In this document: positions 1 through 6,264 of the stretch, in pieces
How the letters are laid out: every line of letters starts with the position of its first letter
Numbering within the stretch: position 1 is the first letter of the stretch
Source: Coriobacteriaceae bacterium
Lineage (GTDB): Bacteria; Actinomycetota; Coriobacteriia; Coriobacteriales; Coriobacteriaceae
Direction: 5' to 3'
Length of the DNA: 13,479 nt
Assembly (NCBI GenBank): GCA_902363875.1
Contig: CABJBO010000043.1
Location: forward strand, 1 to 13,479
The notes under the pieces: generated by a model
Databases searched by the model: none
Told to the model about the DNA's origin: nothing
The model's input: only the letters and a program-made list of their open reading frames with translations
Made by a program: the position numbers and the translations under genes

Positions 1-5
1 GGGCG

Positions 6-27
6 GAGGCGGGGCATGCCCCGCCTC
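6..27. repeat. Perfect 22-base palindrome, GC-rich hairpin
   Basis: The sequence from 6 to 27 is its own reverse complement. As RNA it would fold into a 9-bp stem (GAGGCGGGG with CCCCGCCTC) around a CATG loop. No T tract follows on the plus strand (TTACACCAC), so it is a poor intrinsic terminator by itself. It may be the 3' end structure of a gene outside the window. Confidence 0.6.
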
Positions 28-265
28 TTACACCACATCTCTGCGCGCTACCCCTTGGCGAGGCTTGTTTTAGAGCTTGTGGCCAAAAAAGGGCAAATAT
101 GAGTACTGTTACCTTTTTAGTAGCAGCGATTCTTGGTCGAAATCGGCAAAACTCGACTTGAAACTTCCTAATCACCGTCAGCTAGCGCCAAATTGGAAGT
201 CGATGGTCACTCATTAACGTACAGTTCTTATAACTTTGTTCATTATTTTCCGCACCTAAAATGAT

Positions 266-302
266 ACGCCGTTTGTGACAGTACTCACAAACGGCGTTTT
301 TT
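266..302 (+). terminator. Strong intrinsic terminator, rightward, no visible gene
   Basis: A perfect 13-bp stem (266-278 with 285-297) surrounds a six-base loop, and six T residues follow at 297-302. This is a textbook rho-independent terminator for plus-strand transcription. No plus-strand gene ends nearby, so it must serve either a transcript entering from the left or a small RNA encoded in 1-265. On the minus strand the hairpin is followed by ATCATTTTA, so it may also help stop nhaA transcription, about 100 bases after the nhaA stop codon. Confidence 0.8.
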
Positions 303-392
303 GACCACTGGCGTGTCTGGCAGGCGGCAAGCACCGCCCGAATCCGCATTTTGAACGCGCCCGAATCGGTTCTGGAGCCGGTTTTCGCGCTC

Positions 393-1751
393 TTACTCGT
401 CTTTGGGCGAGGGATGCTTGCAGACCACGCTCATGTAGATCATGCCGAGCACGGCTGCGGTGACCGAACCGGCGAGAATAGCGGCCTTGGCTGCAAGAAC
501 CTCAAACTGGGCCGTCGGGAAGGCAAGGCCGCTGATGAGAATCGACATGGTAAAGCCGATACCGCCCAGAATGCCCACGCCGGCAATCATGTGCCAGTTG
601 ACATTGTGCGGCAGCTCGCAGGCCTTAAGCTTAACCAGGGCAAACGTCATACCAAAGATGCCGATCGGCTTGCCCAGCAGCATGCCAAAGTACACGCCGA
701 GCGTCACCGGATCGGTGAGCAGCGTGCTCATGTCCACGCCCACTAAACGAACCTGAGCGTTTACGAACGCAAAGATCGGCAGGATCACAAAGTTGACCGG
801 CGTGGAGATCAGACGCTCCATGCGGATAAGCGGCGGGGTCACGCGGTGCATGACGCGCTCGACCTTGGTTGTCGAGACGGTAAAGTCATGCTGGCCCAGG
901 ATGTGTGCCTCATCATCGTAGCGGTCATCGAGCAGCGGCAGGCACTCGCCCAGCCAATCGGTGAGGCTATCGAGCTTGACGCCACACTTGGCCGGGATGG
1001 TAAAGGCCAAGATGACGCCAGCAAGCGTGGCATGTACGCCGCTCTTGAACATGCAGAACCACAGCAGCAGCCCCAGTACCGAATACGGGGCAAGGCGGTA
1101 ATGCTGCGTCTTGTTAAGCCACACGAGCGCGCAGGTCACAAGCGCGGCGGCGCCCAACCAAAACGGATTGGGGCTCTGACCGTAGAAGATGGCGATGGCG
1201 GCGATGGAGATCAGGTCGTCGGCGATGGCGAGCGTCGAGAAGAACACGCGCACGCCGTTGGGCACGCGATTGCCCAAAAGCGACAGCACGCCCAGCGCAA
1301 AGGCAATATCGGTTGCCATGGGGATGGCCCAACCGTTGCGGGCGCCGGCATGGTTAAAGATCAGGTAGATGCAGGCGGGAACGACGACGCCGCCCACGGC
1401 CGCCAACATGGGAAGCATGGCCTGACGCGGATTCTTGAGCTCGCCGACCGTCATCTCGTACTTAAGCTCAATGCCCACCAACAAAAAGAAAATCGCCATG
1501 AGGAAGTCGTTGACGAAAAGCTCAACGGTGAGACCAGCCGTAAGGTTGCCCAGACCCACATACAGCGGGGTCTCCAAAAAGTGATGGATGGCCTCGTAGG
1601 CATCGGTATTGGCGCAGATGACGGCGGCGATGGCGGCGATCACCATGACGGCGGCAGAAATGGTGCCGTTCTCGGCAATGCGCTCCCAGATGTCGTGACG
1701 TTCAAAGCGCTTGCGCTCACGAACATTGAACAGCTGCTCAGTTGCTGCCAT
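393..1751 (-). CDS. nhaA: Na+/H+ antiporter NhaA
   Basis: An integral membrane antiporter that exchanges cytoplasmic Na+ for external protons, for pH and sodium homeostasis. The 452 residues match the NhaA family along the whole length. The key residues of the E. coli protein are recognisable: ATDIAFALGV with D148 (as D133), LAIADDLIS with the paired ion-binding aspartates D178 and D179 (as D163/D164), and GKPIGIFG with K361 (as K300). About twelve hydrophobic segments are present. It is longer than the E. coli protein (about 388) mainly because of a hydrophilic, acidic loop of some 60 residues (about 255-315) before the ISTPVNFVILPIFAF helix. The ATG at 1751 is preceded by GAAAGGAG at 1758-1765, a good ribosome binding site. 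It appears monocistronic: ppaC upstream ends in its own terminator. Family assignment is firm; transport specificity is inferred from the family. Confidence 0.96.
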   Translation of the reverse strand: MAATEQLFNVRERKRFERHDIWERIAENGTISAAVMVIAAIAAVICANTDAYEAIHHFLETPLYVGLGNLTAGLTVELFVNDFLMAIFFLLVGIELKYEMTVGELKNPRQAMLPMLAAVGGVVVPACIYLIFNHAGARNGWAIPMATDIAFALGVLSLLGNRVPNGVRVFFSTLAIADDLISIAAIAIFYGQSPNPFWLGAAALVTCALVWLNKTQHYRLAPYSVLGLLLWFCMFKSGVHATLAGVILAFTIPAKCGVKLDSLTDWLGECLPLLDDRYDDEAHILGQHDFTVSTTKVERVMHRVTPPLIRMERLISTPVNFVILPIFAFVNAQVRLVGVDMSTLLTDPVTLGVYFGMLLGKPIGIFGMTFALVKLKACELPHNVNWHMIAGVGILGGIGFTMSILISGLAFPTAQFEVLAAKAAILAGSVTAAVLGMIYMSVVCKHPSPKDE

Positions 1752-1766
1752 GGGCGGCTCCTTTCA

Positions 1767-1780
1767 CGGGAAAGCTCCCG
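1767..1780 (-). promoter_or_regulatory. Small hairpin just upstream of the nhaA ribosome binding site
   Basis: In the nhaA leader a short inverted repeat (ACGGGA, loop GCTT, TCCCGT; core 1767-1780) sits directly before GAAAGGAG. It could modulate access to the ribosome binding site. The stem is only about six base pairs, so this is a weak call. Confidence 0.3.
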
Positions 1781-1959
1781 TCTTAAAAAAGCACGGCCCG
1801 CCCAGATGGCGGCGCCGCGCTCTAACGTATTACGCTTGCATCTAGCCTACCCTGCGCGACAAGCGCGCAAGCGCGGCCGAAAAGCGGAACCACAGGTTGA
1901 ACATTATTTGCTCAACGGCACAGGCACGCCTGTCCAAGAGACGACGCGGCGACGTGCAC

Positions 1960-1999
1960 AAAAAACGACCGGAGCGCGGGGCGTCCGCGATCCGGTCGT
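1960..1999 (-). terminator. Intrinsic terminator of ppaC
   Basis: Reading leftward from the ppaC stop, ACGACCGGA (1991-1999) pairs perfectly with TCCGGTCGT (1965-1973). A second inner helix (CGCGG with CCGCG) extends the stem, and a run of about six T residues (minus strand, 1960-1965) follows. This ends the ppaC transcript some 20 bases after its stop and separates it from nhaA. Confidence 0.85.
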
Positions 2000-2018
2000 G
2001 GCGTTTGGTCAACTAAAC

Positions 2019-2942
2019 CTAGCAGGCGGCCATAATGGGGGCAGCGACCTGCTTCTTACGGGAAAGGACACCCGGCATCCAGACGCCGTCGTGCTCGTCA
2101 GCAATGCCCAGGCCCTTCTGAGCAGCCTCGGTCTCGCCCTCGAGCAGGACCTGCGAGCCCTCCTCCATGATGTCGGTGATGCACAGGACAATGCCGTCGG
2201 CGCCCTTCTCGGCGGCGTAGGCGCGCATGGCCTCGCGGATCTCGTCGATCATGCCGAGTGCGCGGCTCTTGTCGACGGTCTCGTACTGGCCGATGAGCAG
2301 CTTCTTGCCAGCGGGCTCGAACATCTTGATGTCGTTGCCGACCATCTCGGCTGCGGTGAAGGAGCCGGACGGACGGGTGAGGAAGACCTCCATGCCAAAC
2401 TTGACCGGGTCGACGCCCACCTGCTCGCCGAGCTTGGCGGCAACGGCGCGGTCGACATCGGTGGTGGTGGGGCTCTTGAGCATGAGCGTGTCGGTCATCA
2501 TGGCCGAGAGCAGCAGCTTGGCCTGGACGTCGGAAAGCTCAACGCCGAGCACGCCGGCGAGCTTGGTGACGATGGTGCAGCTGGAGCCCCAGGGCAGGCA
2601 GATGTAGTGCAGCGGGCCGGCGGTCTCGAAGTCGCCGATGCGGTGATGATCGACAACACCAAAGACCGTGGCGTCCTTAAGGCCGGCGACGGACTGGGCA
2701 GACTCGTTGTGGTCGGTGAGGACGACGAGCTGACCGGCCTCGACGGAATCAATCACGCGGGGCTCGGCAATGCCGGCGTCGGCGAGCAACTTGGCGGACT
2801 CGGCCGGAAGCTGACCAAGGGCGCAGGCCTCGTAGGTGTTGCCGGCATACTCAACCTGGTTGAGCAGCTGGGACAGGACGACGGCGCTCATGATGGCGTC
2901 GTTATCGGGGTTCTGGTGACCAAAGACAAGAACGTTTGCCAT
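2019..2942 (-). CDS. ppaC: Manganese-dependent inorganic pyrophosphatase (family II, DHH)
   Basis: A cytoplasmic enzyme that hydrolyses pyrophosphate to two phosphates, pulling biosynthetic reactions forward. The 307 residues match the length of the B. subtilis enzyme (about 309). The metal-binding residues of the family are all visible: GHQNPDND (H9, D13, D15), TDHNE (D77), the DHH signature VVDHH (D98, H99, H100) and MMTD (D151). The C-terminal DHHA2 domain carries the phosphate-binding SRKKQ motif (294-298). There are no CBS regulatory domains, so this is the short, unregulated form. The ATG at 2942 has GGAGGA at 2948-2953 as its ribosome binding site. The ROK kinase gene upstream on the same strand is 159 bases away, so co-transcription is possible but not required. 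Assignment is secure. Confidence 0.97.
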   Translation of the reverse strand: MANVLVFGHQNPDNDAIMSAVVLSQLLNQVEYAGNTYEACALGQLPAESAKLLADAGIAEPRVIDSVEAGQLVVLTDHNESAQSVAGLKDATVFGVVDHHRIGDFETAGPLHYICLPWGSSCTIVTKLAGVLGVELSDVQAKLLLSAMMTDTLMLKSPTTTDVDRAVAAKLGEQVGVDPVKFGMEVFLTRPSGSFTAAEMVGNDIKMFEPAGKKLLIGQYETVDKSRALGMIDEIREAMRAYAAEKGADGIVLCITDIMEEGSQVLLEGETEAAQKGLGIADEHDGVWMPGVLSRKKQVAAPIMAAC

Positions 2943-3056
2943 GGATATCCTCCACTTGATATGTGTACTTGGACGTAGCTATGGTAGCACGCTGACGCCG
3001 AACCTTATGAGACGGAAGGGTCGCGGCACAATTTGGGGCAAGCGCTGAGGCGAGGT

Positions 3057-3075
3057 CAGGGACGAAGCCTGTCCC
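3057..3075. repeat. GGGAC/GTCCC palindrome between the ROK kinase gene and ppaC
   Basis: GGGAC (3059-3063) and GTCCC (3071-3075) pair around GAAGCCT; an overlapping CAGG/CCTG pairing (3057-3060 with 3068-3071) is an alternative fold. No T tract follows the hairpin leftward (TGACCTCG), so it is a poor terminator for the kinase gene. The wording GGGACAGGC is close to the palindrome at 4111-4135, suggesting a dispersed repeat family. Too short to be sure from one window. Confidence 0.4.
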
Positions 3076-3101
3076 CCTTTCACCACCTGCCCCCGCACCA
3101 G

Positions 3102-4055
3102 CTATTTACCGGCGGCGCGCAGGGCTACGTAAGCGGCACCGATGATGCCGGCGTCGTTGCCGAGCGAAGCGACCTTAATGGGCGTCTCGCGCGAGGCGGA
3201 GAGCGCGTACTGCTTAAAGTGCTCGCGGACCTTGTCGAGGTAGACATCGGCCGAAGCGGAAGCACCGCCGCCGATCAGGAACATCTCGGGATCGACCACG
3301 TTGGCAATAAGCGCCAGGGCGCGGCCGAGATAGTCGGCCATGGTATCGGCAGCTGCCAGCGCGAGCTTGTCACCCTCGCGGCAGGCCTGGAACACGTCCT
3401 TGGAATCAGAAGGCCCGGTGAGCTCGATGGGCTCGACGCCCGCCTTCTTGCACTCGGCAAGGTAGTTACTCACCACGCCGGTGGCGCTGGAATACTGCTC
3501 CAGATGGCCATGGCCGCCACAGCCGCAGGTGCGCTCCTCTTCGGGGTTCAGGCACATGTGGCCAATCTCGCCGCCGGCACCCACAACGCCCGATACCACG
3601 TCGCCGTTAACGATAACGCCACCGCCCACGCCGGTACCGATGGTGACCATCACCACGTTCTGTACGCCCTTGGCAGAGCCGAGCCAGGCCTCGCCCATGG
3701 CAGCGGCGTTGGCATCGTTTTCGTACTTAACGACCGCGTCGGGGCAGTGCTCCTGAATGGCGACTCTTAGCTCGGGCAGGTTAATGGCAATGTTGGCCTT
3801 GACCTTGGCATCGCCCGATGCCGGGATGGGGCACGGAACGGCCAGGCCAATACCCGCCACAAAGGCGCGCGGAATCTGGGCCTTGGCGACCACCTGGTCG
3901 ATAGCCTCGGTCACCGCGGCAAAGCCCGCGGCGTCAACGATAGGAGGCGTGGGCACGCTGGCCTTGGCAAGCAGGTTGCCGTCCTCGTCGAACAGGCCTT
4001 CCTTAACCGAAGTGCCGCCAACGTCGATGCCGATATAGTACTGCTTAGGTTCCAT
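3102..4055 (-). CDS. ROK-family sugar kinase, probably glucokinase
   Basis: A cytoplasmic ATP-dependent hexose kinase; glucokinase (glucose to glucose-6-phosphate) is the likeliest activity. It has 317 residues. Visible motifs are the N-terminal phosphate loop DVGGT (11-15), the catalytic ENDANAA (112-118, base D114), GTGVGGG (140-146), GEIGHM (162-167), and the ROK zinc motif CGCGGHGHLE (177-186). In the zinc motif the usual third cysteine is histidine (H184), which could still bind zinc. IGGGAS (261-266) lies in the C-terminal nucleotide lobe. I chose the ATG at 4055 because AAAGGTGG at 4062-4069 precedes it at good spacing and the protein then starts just before the phosphate loop; the reading frame is open upstream to 4121. 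The gene diverges from the GntR/UTRA regulator and manA, in keeping with hexose metabolism. Fructokinase, mannokinase or N-acetylmannosamine kinase cannot be excluded. Confidence 0.9.
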   Translation of the reverse strand: MEPKQYYIGIDVGGTSVKEGLFDEDGNLLAKASVPTPPIVDAAGFAAVTEAIDQVVAKAQIPRAFVAGIGLAVPCPIPASGDAKVKANIAINLPELRVAIQEHCPDAVVKYENDANAAAMGEAWLGSAKGVQNVVMVTIGTGVGGGVIVNGDVVSGVVGAGGEIGHMCLNPEEERTCGCGGHGHLEQYSSATGVVSNYLAECKKAGVEPIELTGPSDSKDVFQACREGDKLALAAADTMADYLGRALALIANVVDPEMFLIGGGASASADVYLDKVREHFKQYALSASRETPIKVASLGNDAGIIGAAYVALRAAGK

Positions 4056-4089
4056 GGGAGCCCACCTTTCTCGTTTAAACATTGCCTGT

Positions 4090-4121
4090 ATGGTACCGCT
4101 CCCCAGGCAAAAACCTGTCAA
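4090..4121 (-). promoter_or_regulatory. Possible promoter of the ROK kinase gene
   Basis: On the minus strand a perfect TTGACA (4116-4121) lies 20 bases before TACCAT (4090-4095), 34 bases upstream of the start codon. The spacer is longer than the optimal 17, so this is tentative. The TTGACA is part of the left arm and loop of the palindrome at 4111-4135. Confidence 0.3.
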
Positions 4122-4135
4122 AAAGGGACAGGTTT
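4111..4135. repeat. Palindrome with AAACCTGTC arms
   Basis: AAACCTGTC (4111-4119) and GACAGGTTT (4127-4135) form a perfect 9-bp stem around a seven-base loop. Rightward it is followed by GTTTTGG, only a modest T tract; leftward by TTGCCTGG. The arms read GGGACAGGTTTG, a form common in dispersed repeats associated with IS200-like tyrosine transposases; this comparison rests on memory, not on a search. Confidence 0.5.
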
Positions 4136-4353
4136 GTTTTGGCAGGTTTTATCTGGGAAAACGCAAGGCATGAAATTCGGTTCGCTGGGCGGCAAAACGG
4201 CCCAACCCCGTCCTCGAGCCAATCAATTTGCTCAATACCACATTATTAGAGTGCATATTAATTTGAAGCGCTCTAGTTGTTAAAGAGAAGCGTTTTTCAA
4301 TTATCTCTTTCTCGAACTTTTCAAAAACGCAATAGGGATGCTTAGGCGTGGAC

Positions 4354-4359
4354 TATACT
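4354..4359 (+). promoter_or_regulatory. -10 element of the gntR-manA transcript
   Basis: TATACT lies 36 bases upstream of the regulator ATG. The -35 region (around 4331-4336) is weak, so an activator or alternative spacing may be involved. An upstream in-frame GTG at 4348 would overlap this element, which argues against that longer start. Confidence 0.5.
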
Positions 4360-4395
4360 TTCGTTTGTACTCAATCAAGCCGGAAAGGAGGTTCC

Positions 4396-5115
4396 ATGAT
4401 TCCCAAATACGAGGCAATAGCTGCAGATATCCGTCGAAGCATCGAGGACGGCGCACTTAAACCGGGCGATAAGTTGCCCACCGTCGTTGAGTTCTGTGAG
4501 CTCTATGGCGTTTCCAAAATCACCGTCAAACGAGCGATTGAGCAGATCACCGAGGAAGGCCTTATTACCAGCCGGCGCGGATCGGGCACCTACGTCAAGG
4601 ACACGGCGGGACTTCCCGGCCAGGTGTTTTTTCAAGGCAAGAACGACCGTGCCCAGGGCTTTTCGTATGAGCACCGCGGGGAAAAGGTGACCTCGGTGGT
4701 CTACGATTTCTCGATCGTCAATCCGCCGGCAGAGGTTGCGACCCAGCTGGGAATGGCCGAGGATGACTTCGCCTATCACATCGTGCGCGTGCGCCAGGTC
4801 GACGAGAAGCCCATCGTCATCGAGTACACCTATATGCCGCTCGAACTGATCCCGGGTCTTAAAAAGAAGGACCTGTACGGATCGGTCTACGGCTTTATCC
4901 GCGAGCAATGCGGGCTGAAGATTTCGAGCTTCCATCGCACCATTCGCGCTGTCGCGGCAACTGAGGAAGAGGCTGAGCGCCTGGATACCAAACCCGGCTC
5001 TCCCCTGCTCGAACTCAACCAGATTGGCTTCTTGGATAGCGGTACCGCGTTTGAATATTCTATCTCGCACAACGTAGGCGACCGCTTTGAGCTGCACAAC
5101 GTAACGTTGGCCTAG
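4396..5115 (+). CDS. GntR-family regulator, HutC subfamily (UTRA domain)
   Basis: A DNA-binding repressor or regulator expected to sense a small sugar-derived ligand. The 239 residues have a GntR winged helix at about 4-68 (YEAIAADIRRSIEDG, LPTVVEFCELYGVSKITVKRAI as helix-turn-helix, GSGTYV in the wing) and a UTRA ligand-binding domain at about 90-236 (EYTYMP at 143-148, FEYSISHN at 219-226). I chose the ATG at 4396 because AAGGAGG precedes it at 4385-4391; the frame is open back to 4348 but that start would overlap the -10 element. The 72-base gap to manA has no clear terminator, so the two are probably co-transcribed. By neighbourhood it likely controls hexose-phosphate genes, possibly also the divergent ROK kinase; relatives include GmuR and NagR-type regulators. 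The ligand is unknown. Confidence 0.93.
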   Translation: MIPKYEAIAADIRRSIEDGALKPGDKLPTVVEFCELYGVSKITVKRAIEQITEEGLITSRRGSGTYVKDTAGLPGQVFFQGKNDRAQGFSYEHRGEKVTSVVYDFSIVNPPAEVATQLGMAEDDFAYHIVRVRQVDEKPIVIEYTYMPLELIPGLKKKDLYGSVYGFIREQCGLKISSFHRTIRAVAATEEEAERLDTKPGSPLLELNQIGFLDSGTAFEYSISHNVGDRFELHNVTLA

Positions 5116-5175
5116 TTTTGTAATCCGGTGGGTGCTAGTTTTGAGCTGTCTTACGCGGCACCCGCACAACCTTAT

Positions 5176-5180
5176 GGGAG
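5176..5180 (+). promoter_or_regulatory. Ribosome binding site that decides the manA start
   Basis: GGGAG ends seven bases before the ATG at 5188 and only one base before the in-frame ATG at 5182, so 5188 is the better start even though the frame is open from 5128. Confidence 0.6.
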
Positions 5181-5187
5181 TATGCAC

Positions 5188-6120
5188 ATGTCCGACTTGA
5201 TTAAACTGACGCCGATCTTCCACGAGAAGATCTGGGGCGGCCGCCAGCTCGAAACCGTATTTGGTTACGACATTCCCGAGGGTCCCATCGGTGAGTGCTG
5301 GGCCATCTCGGCCCACCCCAACGGCGACTGCCAGATCGCGGAGGGCCCGTACGCCGGTCACACGCTTTCGTGGCTGTGGGCCGAGCACCGCGAGCTCTTT
5401 GGTAACTGCGAGGGCAAGGAGTTCCCGCTGCTCATTAAGATTCTGGACGCCAAGGACGACCTTTCGATCCAGATTCATCCCAACGACGAGTACGCCGCCG
5501 AACACGAGAACGGCAGCCTGGGCAAGACCGAGTGTTGGTATGTCCTGGACTGCGAGCCCGGCGCCACGATTATCGTCGGGCAGCGCGCCAAGGATCGCGG
5601 TGAGGCCGCACAGATGATCAAGGACGGCCGCTGGAACGACATGCTCAACGTGCTGCCGATCCACAAGGGCGACTTTTTCCAGATTGACTCCGGTACCGTG
5701 CACGCCATCAAGACCGGCACGCTCATTTTGGAGACGCAGCAGTCGAGCGATGTGACCTATCGCCTGTACGACTACGACCGTCCCGGCACCGACGGCAAGC
5801 TGCGCCCGCTGCACATTGAGCAGAGCCTCGACTGCATCGATTTTGATGTTCAGGCTCCGACCGACGGCACGGTGACCGCGCCCGAGGTCGATGGCGTGAC
5901 CGAGCTCGAGTCCAACCCCTGCTACACCGTCGATCGCGTGCGCGTCGACGGCAGCAAGACCCTCGAGCAGCGCTGGCCCTTCATGTGCCTGTCGGTCATC
6001 GACGGCGAAGGCACCGTCTGCGGCGACCCCGTCCACAAGGGCAGTCACCTGCTGGCACCCAGTACCGTCAGCTCCATTGACCTCAAAGGCAAGATGGAAC
6101 TGATCATCAGCCACCTCTAG
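5188..6120 (+). CDS. manA: Mannose-6-phosphate isomerase, class I (ManA)
   Basis: A cytoplasmic zinc enzyme that interconverts mannose-6-phosphate and fructose-6-phosphate. The 310 residues match the short Bacillus type (about 315). Zinc ligands are visible: Q95 and H97 in LSIQIHPND (92-100), E115 in KTECWYVL, and H172 in GTVHAI. Other family signatures are KIWGG (14-18), GECWAIS (35-41), and LETQQSSDVTYRLYDYDR (181-198), whose R192 is the probable catalytic arginine. The C-terminal part (about 240-310) is the second cupin-like domain. Translation probably starts at 5188 (GGGAG at 5176-5180). It follows the GntR/UTRA regulator by 72 bases and faces the pcrA gene. The product supplies fructose-6-phosphate for glycolysis or mannose-6-phosphate for glycans. 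Assignment is secure. Confidence 0.96.
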   Translation: MSDLIKLTPIFHEKIWGGRQLETVFGYDIPEGPIGECWAISAHPNGDCQIAEGPYAGHTLSWLWAEHRELFGNCEGKEFPLLIKILDAKDDLSIQIHPNDEYAAEHENGSLGKTECWYVLDCEPGATIIVGQRAKDRGEAAQMIKDGRWNDMLNVLPIHKGDFFQIDSGTVHAIKTGTLILETQQSSDVTYRLYDYDRPGTDGKLRPLHIEQSLDCIDFDVQAPTDGTVTAPEVDGVTELESNPCYTVDRVRVDGSKTLEQRWPFMCLSVIDGEGTVCGDPVHKGSHLLAPSTVSSIDLKGKMELIISHL

Positions 6121-6146
6121 GTCGCAACAACAACCAAAACGAAACA

Positions 6147-6180
6147 AGGGGCTCCCCCGTTCATCAACGGAGGAGCCCCT
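6147..6180 (+). terminator. Terminator-like hairpin after manA
   Basis: AGGGGCTCC (6147-6155) pairs with GGAGCCCCT (6172-6180), and an inner CCGTT/AACGG helix (6157-6161 with 6166-6170) continues the stem past one mismatch, with a CATC loop. It lies 27 bases after the manA stop. Rightward the following bases are ACTCGTATCT, a poor T tract; leftward they are TGTTTCGTTTTGG, so the hairpin may act in both directions between the converging genes. Confidence 0.65.
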
Positions 6181-6219
6181 ACTCGTATCTATATATCAGC
6201 CCACCCGGCTCTCCAGACC

Positions 6220-6248
6220 AAAAAGCGAACGAGCAGAGCGACGTTCGC
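6220..6248 (-). terminator. Intrinsic terminator of pcrA
   Basis: On the minus strand GCGAACG (6242-6248) pairs with CGTTCGC (6225-6231) around a ten-base loop, followed by five T residues (6220-6224). It lies about 155 bases after the pcrA stop codon. The pcrA transcript would therefore contain the whole inverted repeat at 6265-6394 in its 3' untranslated region. Confidence 0.65.
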
Positions 6249-6264
6249 AAGCAGCGTTATCTAA

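Larger units (their letters stand above)
1..392. other. Non-coding stretch at the left edge
   Basis: I find no convincing gene here on either strand. The stretch holds a 22-base palindrome at 6-27, an imperfect dyad at 106-126 (CTGTTAC, seven bases, GTAGCAG), and a strong rightward-facing terminator hairpin at 266-302. The middle is much more AT-rich than the flanking genes. A TATAAC hexamer at 229-234 could be a -10 element, but no good -35 lies before it. The stretch could be the 3' region of a gene beyond the left edge, a small RNA gene, or the downstream region of nhaA. What is seen is only the composition and the palindromes; any function is inference. Confidence 0.6.
4056..4395. other. 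Divergent control region between the ROK kinase gene and the GntR regulator gene
   Basis: This 340-base gap has no gene. It holds a palindrome at 4111-4135, a nearly repeated GACAGGTTTGTTTT / GGCAGGTTTTATCT pair at 4127-4154, and an AT-rich block (about 4225-4335) with two interleaved inverted repeats: AAAGAGA (4282-4288) with TCTCTTT (4304-4310), and GCGTTTTT (4290-4297) with AAAAACGC (4323-4330). A strong -10 element for the regulator gene lies at 4354-4359. This is where the GntR-type regulator would be expected to bind; the operator itself is not identified. Confidence 0.55.

Noticed and set aside
1780..1900. nhaA promoter
   Set aside because: Several weak -10-like words (TAGGCT, CTAGAT, TAATAC on the minus strand) occur, but none has a -35 at acceptable spacing, so no call is made.
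846..2978. 710-codon plus-strand open frame opposite nhaA and ppaC
   Set aside because: It is the complement of two well-supported genes, reads as low-complexity Asp/Gly/His/Ala-rich protein with no recognisable domain, and crosses the ppaC terminator. It reflects codon bias at high GC.
4375..6147. 590-codon minus-strand open frame opposite the GntR regulator and manA
   Set aside because: The plus strand encodes two proteins with intact catalytic and binding motifs; the minus frame has no recognisable domain and would run through both.
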